Assembly (NCBI GenBank): GCA_937920235.1
Contig: CALGUK010000013.1
Span: 1-38,774, forward strand
DNA: 38,774 nucleotides
DNA from: an uncultured Clostridia bacterium
GTDB lineage: Bacteria > Bacillota > Clostridia > Oscillospirales > Acutalibacteraceae
Reading direction: 5' to 3'
This document shows positions 17,878-25,857 of the stretch, one piece after another. The position numbers were made by a program, and so were the translations under genes. The notes under the pieces were generated by a model, which had not been told where the DNA came from, ran no database searches, and was given only the letters and a program-made list of their open reading frames with translations. Each line of letters opens with the position of its first letter. Position 1 is the stretch's first letter.

Positions 17878-18908
17878 TGCTTTTCAACGGTGCAACTGTC
17901 GGCTTTGATATTACAGGGAATAAGGCGGTATTCATTGACCAGACGCTTCTGCCAAACGAATATAAAGAAATATCTACCGACGATTATAACGAGATATTTG
18001 ATGCAATAAAGCTTCTTAAGGTGCGAGGTGCACCTGCAATCGGTGTTTTTACAGCTATATCTCTGGCTGTGCTTATGAATAAAAGTAAAGCCGGTACATA
18101 CGAAAACTTATTTGCTGAGTTGCAGGATTATTGCGAAAAGCTTATTCTTTGCCGTCCTACAGCGGTTAATCTGAAATGGGCAACCGAGGTGATGCTTGGG
18201 GCTGTCGTAAATTGCAATTCGGTGAATTTCAGAGCAATACTTACCGAACAGGCACTCAGAATGATTGAGGATGATGTTTCTGTCTGCAGAAAAATCGGTG
18301 AATACGGTGCGGAACTGTTGAAAGACTGTAATTCCGTTCTCACACACTGCAATGCAGGCAGACTTGCAACCGTCAGGTACGGTACGGCTCTATCTCCCGT
18401 TTATGTGGCAAAGGAAAGCGGTCACGACATTAAGGTTTTTGCTGACGAAACAAGACCCCTGTTGCAAGGCGCAAGACTTACCGCTTTTGAACTTTGCGAT
18501 GCAGGTGTTGATACAACGGTAATCTGTGATAATATGGTATCATATGTTATGAAAAACAGACTTGTTGATGCGGTTCTGGTAGGATGTGACCGAGTGGCGC
18601 TGAACGGCGATACCGCCAATAAAATAGGTACAAGCGGTGTTGCGATTTTAGCAAAATACTATAATATTCCTTTTTATGTTTGTATGCCGTATTCAACCTT
18701 TGACAAAAATGTCAAAACAGGCGACGATATTGTAATTGAAATGCGTGACGGTAGCGAAATAGGGGATATGTGGTATAAAAAATCAATGCTCCCGAGCAAT
18801 GTCGGAACACTAAACCCTGCTTTTGATGTTACTGATCATTCACTCGTAACAGCATTTATTACCGAAAAGGGAATATTTACTCCCGAGCAAATAAAAATTT
18901 ATATATGA
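17874..18908 (+). CDS. mtnA: S-methyl-5-thioribose-1-phosphate isomerase
   Basis: A 344-residue enzyme that converts methylthioribose 1-phosphate to methylthioribulose 1-phosphate in methionine salvage. It belongs to the eIF2B-like family: KVRGAPAIGV near residue 45 and the catalytic-site patterns HCNAGRLAT (cysteine) and CDNMVSYVM (aspartate) are present, along with GCDRVALNGDTANKIGT. Its start ATGA overlaps the PNP stop; a second ATG follows immediately, so the first codon is uncertain by one residue. It ends the operon at the hairpin 18915-18951. No mtnB, mtnK or downstream dioxygenase gene is in the window, so the later fate of methylthioribulose 1-phosphate is open. Confidence 0.92.
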   Translation: MMLFNGATVGFDITGNKAVFIDQTLLPNEYKEISTDDYNEIFDAIKLLKVRGAPAIGVFTAISLAVLMNKSKAGTYENLFAELQDYCEKLILCRPTAVNLKWATEVMLGAVVNCNSVNFRAILTEQALRMIEDDVSVCRKIGEYGAELLKDCNSVLTHCNAGRLATVRYGTALSPVYVAKESGHDIKVFADETRPLLQGARLTAFELCDAGVDTTVICDNMVSYVMKNRLVDAVLVGCDRVALNGDTANKIGTSGVAILAKYYNIPFYVCMPYSTFDKNVKTGDDIVIEMRDGSEIGDMWYKKSMLPSNVGTLNPAFDVTDHSLVTAFITEKGIFTPEQIKIYI

Positions 18909-18914
18909 CAATCA

Positions 18915-18951
18915 AAATCTCTTGAATTTCGCTTGAAATATCAGGGGATTT
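18915..18951 (+). terminator. Hairpin terminator after mtnA
   Basis: An 11-base stem with two G-T pairs (AAATCTCTTGA / TCAGGGGATTT) and a 15-base loop, followed by TGTTGT. It starts seven bases after the mtnA stop. Confidence 0.6.
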
Positions 18952-19147
18952 GTTGTATAAGGACAATCTTAAACACGGTTTTGCAGAAACGCAAAGCTTT
19001 ATCCTTCGCTTATAAAATCAAAATAGGTTTGAAGGCGGAGTGTGTCTCTGTTTTGTTTTGCCTTCTGTCATGGTGAACACTGAAAAGTAGCTCATAAATT
19101 GAACAATCGCTTCACATCATTCACAGTGAAAATTTTTAATATTTTTA
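18952..19147. other. Intergenic stretch with no recognisable gene
   Basis: Between the mtnA terminator and the promoter of the ArsR gene no credible reading frame or RNA gene is seen. There is a widely spaced GAAGGC...GCCTTC inverted pair around 19030-19070. It could be the decayed remnant of an insertion, but nothing specific is recognised. Confidence 0.3.
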
Positions 19148-19176
19148 TTGACAAAGAAAAAATGCTGTGCTATAAT
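19148..19176 (+). promoter_or_regulatory. Consensus promoter of the sdpR-sdpI operon
   Basis: Perfect TTGACA, 17-base spacer, perfect TATAAT. The operator palindrome starts four bases downstream, covering the expected transcription start. Confidence 0.92.
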
Positions 19177-19180
19177 ACAT

Positions 19181-19203
19181 TTAACATTTAAGTTAAATGT
19201 TAA
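19181..19203 (+). promoter_or_regulatory. Operator palindrome for the ArsR/SdpR-type repressor
   Basis: Perfect inverted repeat of 11 bases each side, TTAACATTTAA and TTAAATGTTAA, around a single G. It overlaps the predicted +1 of the consensus promoter and ends just before the AAGGAG ribosome site, the right place for autorepression by the ArsR-family product of the first gene. Confidence 0.85.
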
Positions 19204-19215
19204 AGGAGTACGCTT

Positions 19216-19491
19216 ATGGGAATACAAAATACAATGAAAGCCCTTTCTGACCCTGTCCGCCGTGAAATACTGAATATGCTTAAAAACGGACAGATGACGG
19301 CAGGGGAAATAACCGAAAAATTCGATATAACAGGTGCCGCAATTTCTCGTCACTTGTCCGTGCTCAAAGAAGCCGACCTTGTCCGTGATCAAAGGGACGG
19401 AAAATACATAATTTATGAATTGAATACATCTGTCCTTGAAGAAATTATGCTGTGGATTAAAGAATTGAAAGGAGAAACTGCAGATGATTAA
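19216..19491 (+). CDS. sdpR: ArsR/SmtB-family repressor, SdpR-like
   Basis: A 91-residue winged-helix repressor. MKALSDPVRREILNMLKNGQMTAGEI is the standard ArsR N-terminus, the recognition helix is in ITGAAISRHLSVLKEADLV, and the wing is VRDQRDGKYIIYELN. There are no metal-binding cysteine pairs, which fits the SdpR branch (autorepressors relieved by a membrane partner) rather than arsenic sensors. TTAAAGGAG lies upstream of the ATG. It overlaps the SdpI gene by eight bases, and a perfect operator lies in its promoter. In Bacillus subtilis SdpI sequesters SdpR when the SDP toxin is bound; no toxin gene (sdpC) is present here. Confidence 0.9.
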   Translation: MGIQNTMKALSDPVRREILNMLKNGQMTAGEITEKFDITGAAISRHLSVLKEADLVRDQRDGKYIIYELNTSVLEEIMLWIKELKGETADD

Positions 19492-20122
19492 GAAAAATTT
19501 GCCTAAAATCATACTTAGTTCAATAATTACCCTCATTCCCGTAATTATCGGTCTTGTTTTATGGGAAAAACTACCGGAGCAAATCGGAATGCATTGGAAT
19601 GCACAGGGCGAAATAGACAGCTTTGCAAGTAAAGGAACTGCGGTTTTTGCAATGCCGTTACTGATGCTTGCCGTTCACCTGATTTGCATTTTGGCAACAT
19701 CACTTGACCCGAAAAACAAGAATATCAGCGGGAAGCCCTTAACGCTTGTTTTGTGGATTTGTCCCTTACTTTCTTTAACCTGTAATTCTATGGTGTATAT
19801 GACCGCCCTGGGATATGAAATCAGTGTCAATGTTATCATGCCGCTTCTTGTGGGTGCCTTGTTTATTGTAATCGGAAATTACCTTCCGAAATGCAGACAA
19901 AACTATACTCTTGGAATTAAGCTTCCCTGGACGCTTGACAATGAAGAAAACTGGAATAAAACACACCGGCTGGCAGGCTTTTTGTGGGTAATCGGCGGTG
20001 TTTTAATAATGGCGACGTCATTTTTAGGCTCGTTCCTGATTCTCTTTGCCGTGGTCATACTGATGGTGGTTGTTCCGATAATTTATTCATATTGCCTATA
20101 CAAAAGGAATAAAACAGAATAA
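19484..20122 (+). CDS. sdpI: SdpI-family membrane immunity/signalling protein
   Basis: A 212-residue protein with about six membrane segments. The N-terminal half has the DUF1648 pattern LPEQIGMHWNAQGEIDSFASK, and the C-terminal half has the SdpI motif NYTLGIKLPWTLDNEENWNKTHRLAGFLWV. Family members give immunity to secreted peptide toxins and relay toxin presence to the ArsR partner. AAAGGAG precedes the ATG inside the end of the repressor gene, so the two are translationally coupled. A terminator follows at 20129-20158. Without a neighbouring toxin gene it may respond to toxins from other strains. Confidence 0.88.
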   Translation: MIKKNLPKIILSSIITLIPVIIGLVLWEKLPEQIGMHWNAQGEIDSFASKGTAVFAMPLLMLAVHLICILATSLDPKNKNISGKPLTLVLWICPLLSLTCNSMVYMTALGYEISVNVIMPLLVGALFIVIGNYLPKCRQNYTLGIKLPWTLDNEENWNKTHRLAGFLWVIGGVLIMATSFLGSFLILFAVVILMVVVPIIYSYCLYKRNKTE

Positions 20123-20128
20123 ATCATG

Positions 20129-20158
20129 AAAATGGCGGAAAGTGATTTCCGTCATTTT
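20129..20158 (+). terminator. Terminator after sdpI
   Basis: Stem of 13 pairs with one G-T pair (AAAATGGCGGAAA / TTTCCGTCATTTT), four-base loop, T-run in the 3' arm; it begins seven bases after the stop codon. Confidence 0.85.
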
Positions 20159-20168
20159 GCATTTATAA

Positions 20169-20196
20169 TTGACATCTAAAAAATCAATGGTATAAT
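20169..20196 (+). promoter_or_regulatory. Consensus promoter of the glutamine synthetase gene
   Basis: TTGACA, 16-base spacer, TATAAT, leaving a leader of about 55 bases before the ATG. No GlnR or TnrA-type box is recognised. Confidence 0.88.
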
Positions 20197-20256
20197 ATTA
20201 CTATTAAAGTGGGTATTTATATGTATAAGTATTCATATTGAAAGGTGGTAACTCCG

Positions 20257-21579
20257 ATGAGCTACACAGTTGAGGATATTCTCAAAATAGCAAAAGAAAA
20301 AGAGATTAAGTTTTTGCGTTTGCAGTTTACTGATATTTTCGGTCAGATGAAAAACATCGCAATTACTGAAAATATGTTTGAAAAAGTGCTCACTGACGGT
20401 CAGATGTTTGACGGTTCTTCCATTGAAGGCTTTGTCCGTATTGACGAGTCAGATATGTATTTAAAGCCCGATCTTGATACATTTACCATTCTTCCCTGGA
20501 AAGAGGGCACGGCAAGAGTTATCTGTGATGTTTACGGTGCCGATAAGGTTACTCCCTTCACAGGAGACCCCCGCCATGTGCTTCGCTCGGTAATTAAGGA
20601 AGCCGCAGATATGGGCTATTCCATCAATGTAGGTCCCGAATGTGAATTCTTCCTTTTCAAGCTCGATGAATACGGCAGAGCAACAACAAAGACAAATGAT
20701 GCTGTAGGGTACTTCGATATAGGACCTGCTGATGATGGTGAGCAGTGCAGAAACGATATCTGTATTGCACTTCAGCAGATGGATTATGAAATTGAGGCAT
20801 CTCATCACGAATGTGCAGAGGGTCAGCACGAAATAGACTTCAAGTTTGCAGAAGCTCTTGAAGCCGCCGATAAGGTTGTCACGTTCAAACACGTTGTCAA
20901 AACTTATGCACGCCGTAACGGACTTCACGCAACATTTATGCCAAAGCCGCTTTACGGTGCGGCAGGCAACGGTATGCATACGAATCTTTCTCTTATGAAA
21001 GACGGCAAAAACGCATTCTATGACCCCGATGACAAATACGGCTTGAGTGAAACTGCATATCAGTTCATTGCCGGTGTCCTTTATCATATCAAGGCGATTA
21101 CCTGTGTTGCAAATCCGCTTGTCAACTCATATAAGAGACTTGTCCCGGGCTTTGAAGCTCCCGTCTATATCTCGTGGTCCGCATCAAATCGTTCTGCACT
21201 TATCAGAGTTCCTGCAGCAAGAGGAATGGCAACCCGTGTTGAGCTTCGTTCTTCAGATCCGTCGTGTAATCCGTATCTCGAAATGGCACTTTGCATTGCG
21301 GCAGGTCTCGACGGTATTAAGAAAGGCCTTAAAGCTCCCGAAGGAGTCACATCAAATATCTATGATATGACATCTGAGGAGAGAAAGGCTCAGGGCATTG
21401 AAAATCTTCCCAGCACCTTGCAGGAGGCAACAAGAGAATTTGAGAAGAGTGATTTTGTAAAAGAAGTTCTCGGAGAGCACATTTTCTCAAAATATCTTGC
21501 AGGTAAAAAGCAAGAGTGGGCAGACTATGCAACTCGCGTTTCACAGTGGGAAATCGACGAGTATCTCACAAAATATTGA
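20257..21579 (+). CDS. glnA: Glutamine synthetase type I (GSI-alpha)
   Basis: A 440-residue enzyme that makes glutamine from glutamate, ammonia and ATP; the active form is a dodecamer. The ATG at 20257 is used because AAAGGTGG lies before it; the GTG at 20245 sits within that site. Motifs include FDGSSIEGF, NVGPECEFFLF, the ATP site region HATFMPKP, NGMHTNLS and NRSALIRVPA. The length and the C-terminal NIYDMTSEERKAQGIENLP, which has no adenylylation loop, put it in the alpha subtype, which is feedback-inhibited rather than adenylylated. The gene is monocistronic between the promoter 20169-20196 and the terminator 21594-21620. Confidence 0.97.
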   Translation: MSYTVEDILKIAKEKEIKFLRLQFTDIFGQMKNIAITENMFEKVLTDGQMFDGSSIEGFVRIDESDMYLKPDLDTFTILPWKEGTARVICDVYGADKVTPFTGDPRHVLRSVIKEAADMGYSINVGPECEFFLFKLDEYGRATTKTNDAVGYFDIGPADDGEQCRNDICIALQQMDYEIEASHHECAEGQHEIDFKFAEALEAADKVVTFKHVVKTYARRNGLHATFMPKPLYGAAGNGMHTNLSLMKDGKNAFYDPDDKYGLSETAYQFIAGVLYHIKAITCVANPLVNSYKRLVPGFEAPVYISWSASNRSALIRVPAARGMATRVELRSSDPSCNPYLEMALCIAAGLDGIKKGLKAPEGVTSNIYDMTSEERKAQGIENLPSTLQEATREFEKSDFVKEVLGEHIFSKYLAGKKQEWADYATRVSQWEIDEYLTKY

Positions 21580-21593
21580 TATAATGTATTTTG

Positions 21594-21620
21594 GGGCGGG
21601 AGATTATTCCCGTCCGTTTT
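21594..21620 (+). terminator. Terminator after glnA
   Basis: Eight-pair stem (GGGCGGGA / TCCCGTCC with one G-T pair), six-base loop and a following TTTT run. Confidence 0.8.
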
Positions 21621-21625
21621 ATTTG

Positions 21626-21654
21626 TTGACTTCAAAGGAATAATGTGTTATCAT
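21626..21654 (+). promoter_or_regulatory. Promoter of the GtrA-like gene
   Basis: TTGACT, 17-base spacer, TATCAT, 37 bases before the ATG at 21691. Confidence 0.65.
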
Positions 21655-21690
21655 TTATTCATATCTTATAAGATAGAAGGAGAAATTTTT

Positions 21691-22227
21691 ATGGCAAAAT
21701 TAAAAGACATCGACAAGGCTGCAGAGGCTAAGGGCTCAGCACTTGTTACATTTTGGCAGTTTATTAAGTTTATTTTTGTAAGCTTAGGTGCAATGATTGT
21801 TCAGTTTGTACTTCTTAACACACTTCAGCTTATTCCTGCAATCAAGGCTCTTTACACTCAGGATTTCAGCTGGTGGGTATTTGTTTATCCCGTTGCAATC
21901 GGCGGTCTCGGTTACTTTATCGTAAGTAACGTTGCTAATATTATTGCACAGATTGTTGCTTTCTTTATAAATAAGGAAAAAACATTCAACTCAGGCGCAA
22001 ATGTTGCTGTTGCACTTCCTATTTACATAGTCTTCACAATTGCACTTATCTGCTTCTCTGCTTGGCTTAACCCGACACTCAAGGAAGTATTTATCGGTTT
22101 TGACTGGTGCAATGAAGATCTTGCAAAGAATATTGCAACTATGATTTGCTCAGCAGTTCAGTTCTTCCTCTATTTCCCGGTTGACAAGATTTTGTTCCAC
22201 AAGAAAAAGGAAGAAAAGGCTGAATAA
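21691..22227 (+). CDS. GtrA-like four-helix membrane protein
   Basis: A 178-residue protein. The ATG at 21691 has AAGGAG at good spacing; an upstream in-frame ATG at 21643 would put the promoter -10 inside the gene. Four membrane segments are seen, at about residues 16-38, 56-88, 100-118 and 138-162. The segment ANIIAQIVAFFINKEKTF followed by a second VDKILFHKK copy resembles the paired helix plus NRxxxF pattern of GtrA-family proteins, which help move lipid-linked sugars for wall or capsule glycosylation. The C-terminus is lysine/glutamate-rich. Family assignment rests on this pattern only; no glycosyltransferase is next to it. Confidence 0.6.
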   Translation: MAKLKDIDKAAEAKGSALVTFWQFIKFIFVSLGAMIVQFVLLNTLQLIPAIKALYTQDFSWWVFVYPVAIGGLGYFIVSNVANIIAQIVAFFINKEKTFNSGANVAVALPIYIVFTIALICFSAWLNPTLKEVFIGFDWCNEDLAKNIATMICSAVQFFLYFPVDKILFHKKKEEKAE

Positions 22228-22247
22228 TTTATATCACATTTTAAATT

Positions 22248-22273
22248 TGCCCTGTGTCTTGCGATGCAGGGCA
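22248..22273 (+). terminator. Hairpin between the GtrA-like gene and the next membrane-protein gene
   Basis: Seven-base stem TGCCCTG / CAGGGCA with a 12-base loop, followed by TTTGTTT. It may partly terminate the upstream transcript; it ends 19 bases before the next start codon. Confidence 0.5.
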
Positions 22274-22292
22274 TTTGTTTGCAGGTGAGAAA

Positions 22293-23195
22293 ATGGAAGT
22301 AAAGAAAAATGGTAAGAATATTGTTGCGGTTACCGTTTCGGTCATAACCTGTATCCTTTTGGCTTTATGTCTTTTTATCTCGGTTATTACAGACAACTGC
22401 AGAGATTATCTGACTTCCGAACAATTCAACTCAATGATAGATAAAACGGATTTTTCAAAGCTGACTTTTTCCGATGAAAACGTGGAGATTACCCTTGAAG
22501 AATATGTAAAGGATTATGTTACTCAAAATATTGAGAAATATCTGACAGATAATCCTTTAAGCAACATAAACGGACTTTTGTATCCGTTTGCTGATTCTAT
22601 TGCCGATTACGCTGTTGACAAGGTCTTGTCATCCGAATATGTCAATGCTGCAGTTAAAAGAGAAATTCATTCAATATTTGACTATTTTCTTTACAGCGAT
22701 TACAATGCCGCCAAGCAAAGACTCAAGGACGGAATAACACTTGAAAATAATGCGGCATTAAATCCCGAAAATGCACCAACCTTTGAGGAATGCATTGAGG
22801 CAGAGGTCAAAATGGCGGTTTTCAGCTATATAGAGGGTGAGTCCGGAATTTCCTGCGATGAAATAATCCTTCTTTTGTCGGAAAAGACCGTTATGAACCT
22901 TAAAATAATATCCGTATTACTGTTAGTTATTATAACTGCGATAAATCTTGTAAGACCGAGGATAATACTGCTGTTTTTATCTGCTACTTTGTTGTGCTTC
23001 GGCGGACTGCTTAATTCGTGCATAACAAACTTTTACGAGAATTGTTCGCCAATACAACATCAGTTCTTTTCCCCTCTTACCGAAGCAATATCAGATTATG
23101 TGTCGGGCTTCCTGATTGCAGGCTTCATATGTCTTTTGCTGTTTGTGGTATCCCGACTTTTTATAAAAAAGATAAGGTATAAAAAAATCACCTGA
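22293..23195 (+). CDS. Unrecognised membrane protein with large extracytoplasmic domain
   Basis: I do not recognise this 300-residue protein. The start at 22293 (MEVKKNGKN) is chosen for AGGTGAG six bases before it. Its layout is one N-terminal membrane helix (about residues 8-32), an acidic extracytoplasmic region of about 170 residues with many Asp/Glu and few Gly, then three membrane helices (about 208-226, 230-250 and 277-298), and a basic C-terminal end. The extracytoplasmic region is probably helical (EEYVKDYVTQNIEKYL, YVNAAVKREIHSIF). The stop codon is inside the terminator stem. It could share a transcript with the GtrA-like gene. Confidence 0.75.
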   Translation: MEVKKNGKNIVAVTVSVITCILLALCLFISVITDNCRDYLTSEQFNSMIDKTDFSKLTFSDENVEITLEEYVKDYVTQNIEKYLTDNPLSNINGLLYPFADSIADYAVDKVLSSEYVNAAVKREIHSIFDYFLYSDYNAAKQRLKDGITLENNAALNPENAPTFEECIEAEVKMAVFSYIEGESGISCDEIILLLSEKTVMNLKIISVLLLVIITAINLVRPRIILLFLSATLLCFGGLLNSCITNFYENCSPIQHQFFSPLTEAISDYVSGFLIAGFICLLLFVVSRLFIKKIRYKKIT

Positions 23196-23213
23196 AAATT
23201 CAGGTGATTTTTT
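23182..23213. terminator. Bidirectional terminator between convergent genes
   Basis: A 14-pair perfect stem (core ATCACCTGA / TCAGGTGAT) with a four-base loop, A-run on the left and T-run on the right. It contains the stop codon of the plus-strand membrane gene, and overlaps the last bases of the minus-strand Fem gene. Confidence 0.92.
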
Positions 23214-24462
23214 ATTTTTTGATAAGCCTTGTAAGACGAAGATATATTTTTTTGAATGTTGGCAACCATTTTTCCATAATGATATACTTGATCTTGTTGA
23301 TTGGCAAGTCAAATTCACCGGCAAATTCAACGATTATGGGATTGAAAGGACTCTTAAAATCGTAAAGACCGTCATCAAATGTTCCGGGAACACCACCTAA
23401 ATTCAGAAAGTCACAACCCTTTTCAACCGTAAGTAAGCATTGCTCACAAAGTCCGCACAGCGTAGCGCAGAAAGAAGGAAAAACAGTCAGGTCAGACCCT
23501 GCATACAGGTATTCTGCAATTTTAACACCCTGAGTATTTGGCGGATATACAGTAAGTAATGCCGCCAACGGTACGATTTCACCTTTTTGAGCAAGAACGT
23601 TTCTTGCATCGGAGAGCTGTTCTGTCAGCTTTTCACGGTTTTCGGGTTCTTTTTCATATCTGGCTTCAAGATTCGAGATATAGTCATTTACACGGCATTT
23701 TTCAAACGCAAAATGCGCTTTATTACCGAAAGCCTCTGCAAGCAGGTTGAAATAATCCTCGTTGCGCAGAGAGATATTTTGTCTTGCCTCGGTATTGATG
23801 AGTATTTTTTTGAAAAGAGCAATACTCTCTGCCGAGTGGTCAGCACTTTCATAGAAAAGACCGCGTGCAGGTTGAAAATTACCGAGATATTTTCTGAGCT
23901 TCTGCTTGTAATTTTTCTTGAACTGAGGTGCGGTCAAAGGATTGCCTTCACCGTCCTTAAGCGGAATCAAGGCGTTGTATCTCGGCTGTGTTGCCGAATC
24001 AAGCGATTTTCCGAAGCCCTTATGGACAAATCCGCAGGACACAAAATTGTCAAACTCAAGCTTGCCCTTTTCTGTATCAAACGGGTCAAAATATTTGTCT
24101 TTGGAAAGCCCCGGAAGTGTTTTTCCGACTACAATCATCGGGTCACATTTCAAAAGATAAACTCCCTTTTCCTTACAGAACTTTCTGATTCCGTCGGTGA
24201 AGACCGCAAGAGCTTCTTTATCCGTATAATCTAACAAGGGACCTCGCGGACAGTAAGCGTATGTGAACGAGGGCAGGAGAGTGCGCATAAGTATAAGAGC
24301 AACACCCACAAGCTCACCATCCTTATACAGACCGCAAAAGCTGTTTTTCCAGTTGCTTTTAAGCTGTGTCCACTCCTTTGTCTGCTGAATCGGTGCAAAG
24401 GATATTTTTTCTGTAAATGCCGTGAATTCATCCACGGAAATATCTGATTTAAACAGGTACAT
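23212..24462 (-). CDS. FemA/MurM-type peptidoglycan interpeptide-bridge transferase (second of pair)
   Basis: A 416-residue protein of the FemABX family, which uses aminoacyl-tRNA to add amino acids to the stem-peptide lysine or diaminopimelate of lipid II. The N-terminal GNAT-like subdomain begins with QQTKEWTQLKSNWKNSFCGLYKDGELVGVALIL and AYCPRGPLLDY. The helical-arm region is about residues 225-270. The C-terminal half has EYLYAGSDLTVFPSFCATL and the family motif FLNLGGVPGTFDDGLYDFKSPFNP. GAGGT lies before the ATG. It follows the other Fem gene after 12 bases, so the two form one operon, as MurM/MurN or FemA/FemB do. The amino acid added cannot be predicted. Confidence 0.9.
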   Translation of the reverse strand: MYLFKSDISVDEFTAFTEKISFAPIQQTKEWTQLKSNWKNSFCGLYKDGELVGVALILMRTLLPSFTYAYCPRGPLLDYTDKEALAVFTDGIRKFCKEKGVYLLKCDPMIVVGKTLPGLSKDKYFDPFDTEKGKLEFDNFVSCGFVHKGFGKSLDSATQPRYNALIPLKDGEGNPLTAPQFKKNYKQKLRKYLGNFQPARGLFYESADHSAESIALFKKILINTEARQNISLRNEDYFNLLAEAFGNKAHFAFEKCRVNDYISNLEARYEKEPENREKLTEQLSDARNVLAQKGEIVPLAALLTVYPPNTQGVKIAEYLYAGSDLTVFPSFCATLCGLCEQCLLTVEKGCDFLNLGGVPGTFDDGLYDFKSPFNPIIVEFAGEFDLPINKIKYIIMEKWLPTFKKIYLRLTRLIKK

Positions 24463-24474
24463 AAATTTTACCTC

Positions 24475-25806
24475 TTATGATTTGCTTTTATTAACTGTCT
24501 GTTCTTTTATATGCTTTTTAAGAACGGTGTTTTTTATCTTTTTAACCTTGGGCAAAAGGGTTCTGAAAAGCATAAATCTGAATTTATCACTTATCAGATA
24601 CATATCTCCCACATATTCGGTAAGCTGGCCGTTATAACTCATTTTATATTTTGCAAGGCCGTAGAGCGGATTGCTTTCATCGTGAGGATCGCCTGTAACT
24701 CTTCCCAAATCGTGAAGCGTGATTCCTTGCTCAATGCTTTTCTGAATCCTTGTCCAGTTAAGAAAATGCGTCGGACGAAGCGTGTTTCTGAGAATATTTC
24801 TTGTTCCTCCGTAAAGACATATTGCGGTTTTGCCGAATCTTGAGGTTATTCCGACAGCAAGACAAAGCTTTTCGGGTATGTTGTCACCGAATTTTTCTCG
24901 GAGCTCTTTATCAGCTTTTTCGTTTCTTGTAAGTGTTGTGTTAGCGCCATCAAGCTCTTTTTTTACGGCAGCAATTTCCTTTTTGTTCTTTTTATCGGCA
25001 TTTTCCAATTCCGTAAGACGCGCTTCAAGCTCCTGCTTTTTCTCGATGAGTTCGTCGCAGTATGCTTTTCGCTTTGCCTGGTCGCAATATACAAAATCCA
25101 TTACTGCCTTGCCGTTCAGGGCAGTTATCATCGTCTTATAATAATTTTTATCGCGCTGTATGAATTCCGTTCTGTCTGCAGTTTCAGTCATAACGCTGAA
25201 AAACTCATCAAGCTTTTCAGGGTGCTGTAAAAGTGTGATATTATCATAGCTTTCAACATATAACAGACCGTCAGCCGCAGCCTTTAAACCGTGACGCACA
25301 CCTTTTTCGCATTTTTTAAGAAATGCCTCGGGTGTTGTGTCGGCGAGAGGAGAGTTTATTGTGATTGCAGGCTGTACGATATAAAAATTTTTGTCGGAGT
25401 TTATTTCAAATCCGCCCTTGACCATAGAGCTGACAGCCGAAATATCAAGACTTTCACCGTCAAGCTTTTCCACCACAAGCGGATCGCAGACCATTGCGCA
25501 AATTTTGTGCTTTTTCATTTCATTCTTCATAAACTGACAGAAGGAAACAACAAGCTCTTCGTTTTTAAGATCACAAACAAAACCGTCGGGGCAATACCAG
25601 AGCTTTCCTACCTTGACATCTCTTTCGAGACAAAGGCAGGAGAGTACGGGAACATTGTTGCTGTCATATCCCATATAGAATGAAGGCTTCCAGGCACTTT
25701 TTACCTTTGCCCAATAAGATGTCTGATAAATTGAACCGTTATTTTTTTCAGAAAAATCGTTGAATATTTCCATATCGCTTTGTATGGAAAATTTGTATTT
25801 ACTCAT
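24475..25806 (-). CDS. FemA/MurM-type peptidoglycan interpeptide-bridge transferase (first of pair)
   Basis: A 443-residue Fem-family protein, divergent from its downstream neighbour. Typical parts are GSIYQTSYWAKVKSAWKPSFYMGYD at the N-terminus, LWYCPDGFVCDL, and the C-terminal LYGGTRNILRNTLRPTHFLNWTRIQKSIEQG and GRVTGDPHDESNPLYGLAKYKMSYNG, which match the FemX/FemA acceptor-site region. The helical arm (about residues 265-310) is a charged coiled coil, ELEARLTELENADKKNKKE, as in tRNA-synthetase-like arms of this family. The start has GAGGTG upstream. The leader carries a hairpin at its 5' end (25833-25850). Confidence 0.9.
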   Translation of the reverse strand: MSKYKFSIQSDMEIFNDFSEKNNGSIYQTSYWAKVKSAWKPSFYMGYDSNNVPVLSCLCLERDVKVGKLWYCPDGFVCDLKNEELVVSFCQFMKNEMKKHKICAMVCDPLVVEKLDGESLDISAVSSMVKGGFEINSDKNFYIVQPAITINSPLADTTPEAFLKKCEKGVRHGLKAAADGLLYVESYDNITLLQHPEKLDEFFSVMTETADRTEFIQRDKNYYKTMITALNGKAVMDFVYCDQAKRKAYCDELIEKKQELEARLTELENADKKNKKEIAAVKKELDGANTTLTRNEKADKELREKFGDNIPEKLCLAVGITSRFGKTAICLYGGTRNILRNTLRPTHFLNWTRIQKSIEQGITLHDLGRVTGDPHDESNPLYGLAKYKMSYNGQLTEYVGDMYLISDKFRFMLFRTLLPKVKKIKNTVLKKHIKEQTVNKSKS

Positions 25807-25832
25807 TGAGATTACACCTCGTAAATATCAGT

Positions 25833-25850
25833 GTATGCGAAAGCGCATAC
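25833..25850 (-). promoter_or_regulatory. 5' leader hairpin of the fem operon
   Basis: Perfect seven-base stem GTATGCG / CGCATAC with a four-base loop. The predicted transcription start is at about 25851, so the hairpin would begin at the first or second base of the mRNA, a position that typically stabilises transcripts. Confidence 0.5.
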
Positions 25851-25857
25851 CAATACT

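Noticed and set aside
20461..21087. A 208-codon frame antisense to glnA
   Set aside because: Full overlap with an unmistakable glutamine synthetase gene; composition (Cys, Phe, Ile) is that of a reverse reading.
23587..24234. A 215-codon frame antisense to the second Fem gene, and several shorter ones in the same area
   Set aside because: It lies entirely within a well-supported family gene on the other strand, has no ribosome site, and its product is rich in Phe, Cys and Leu as expected of a shadow reading.
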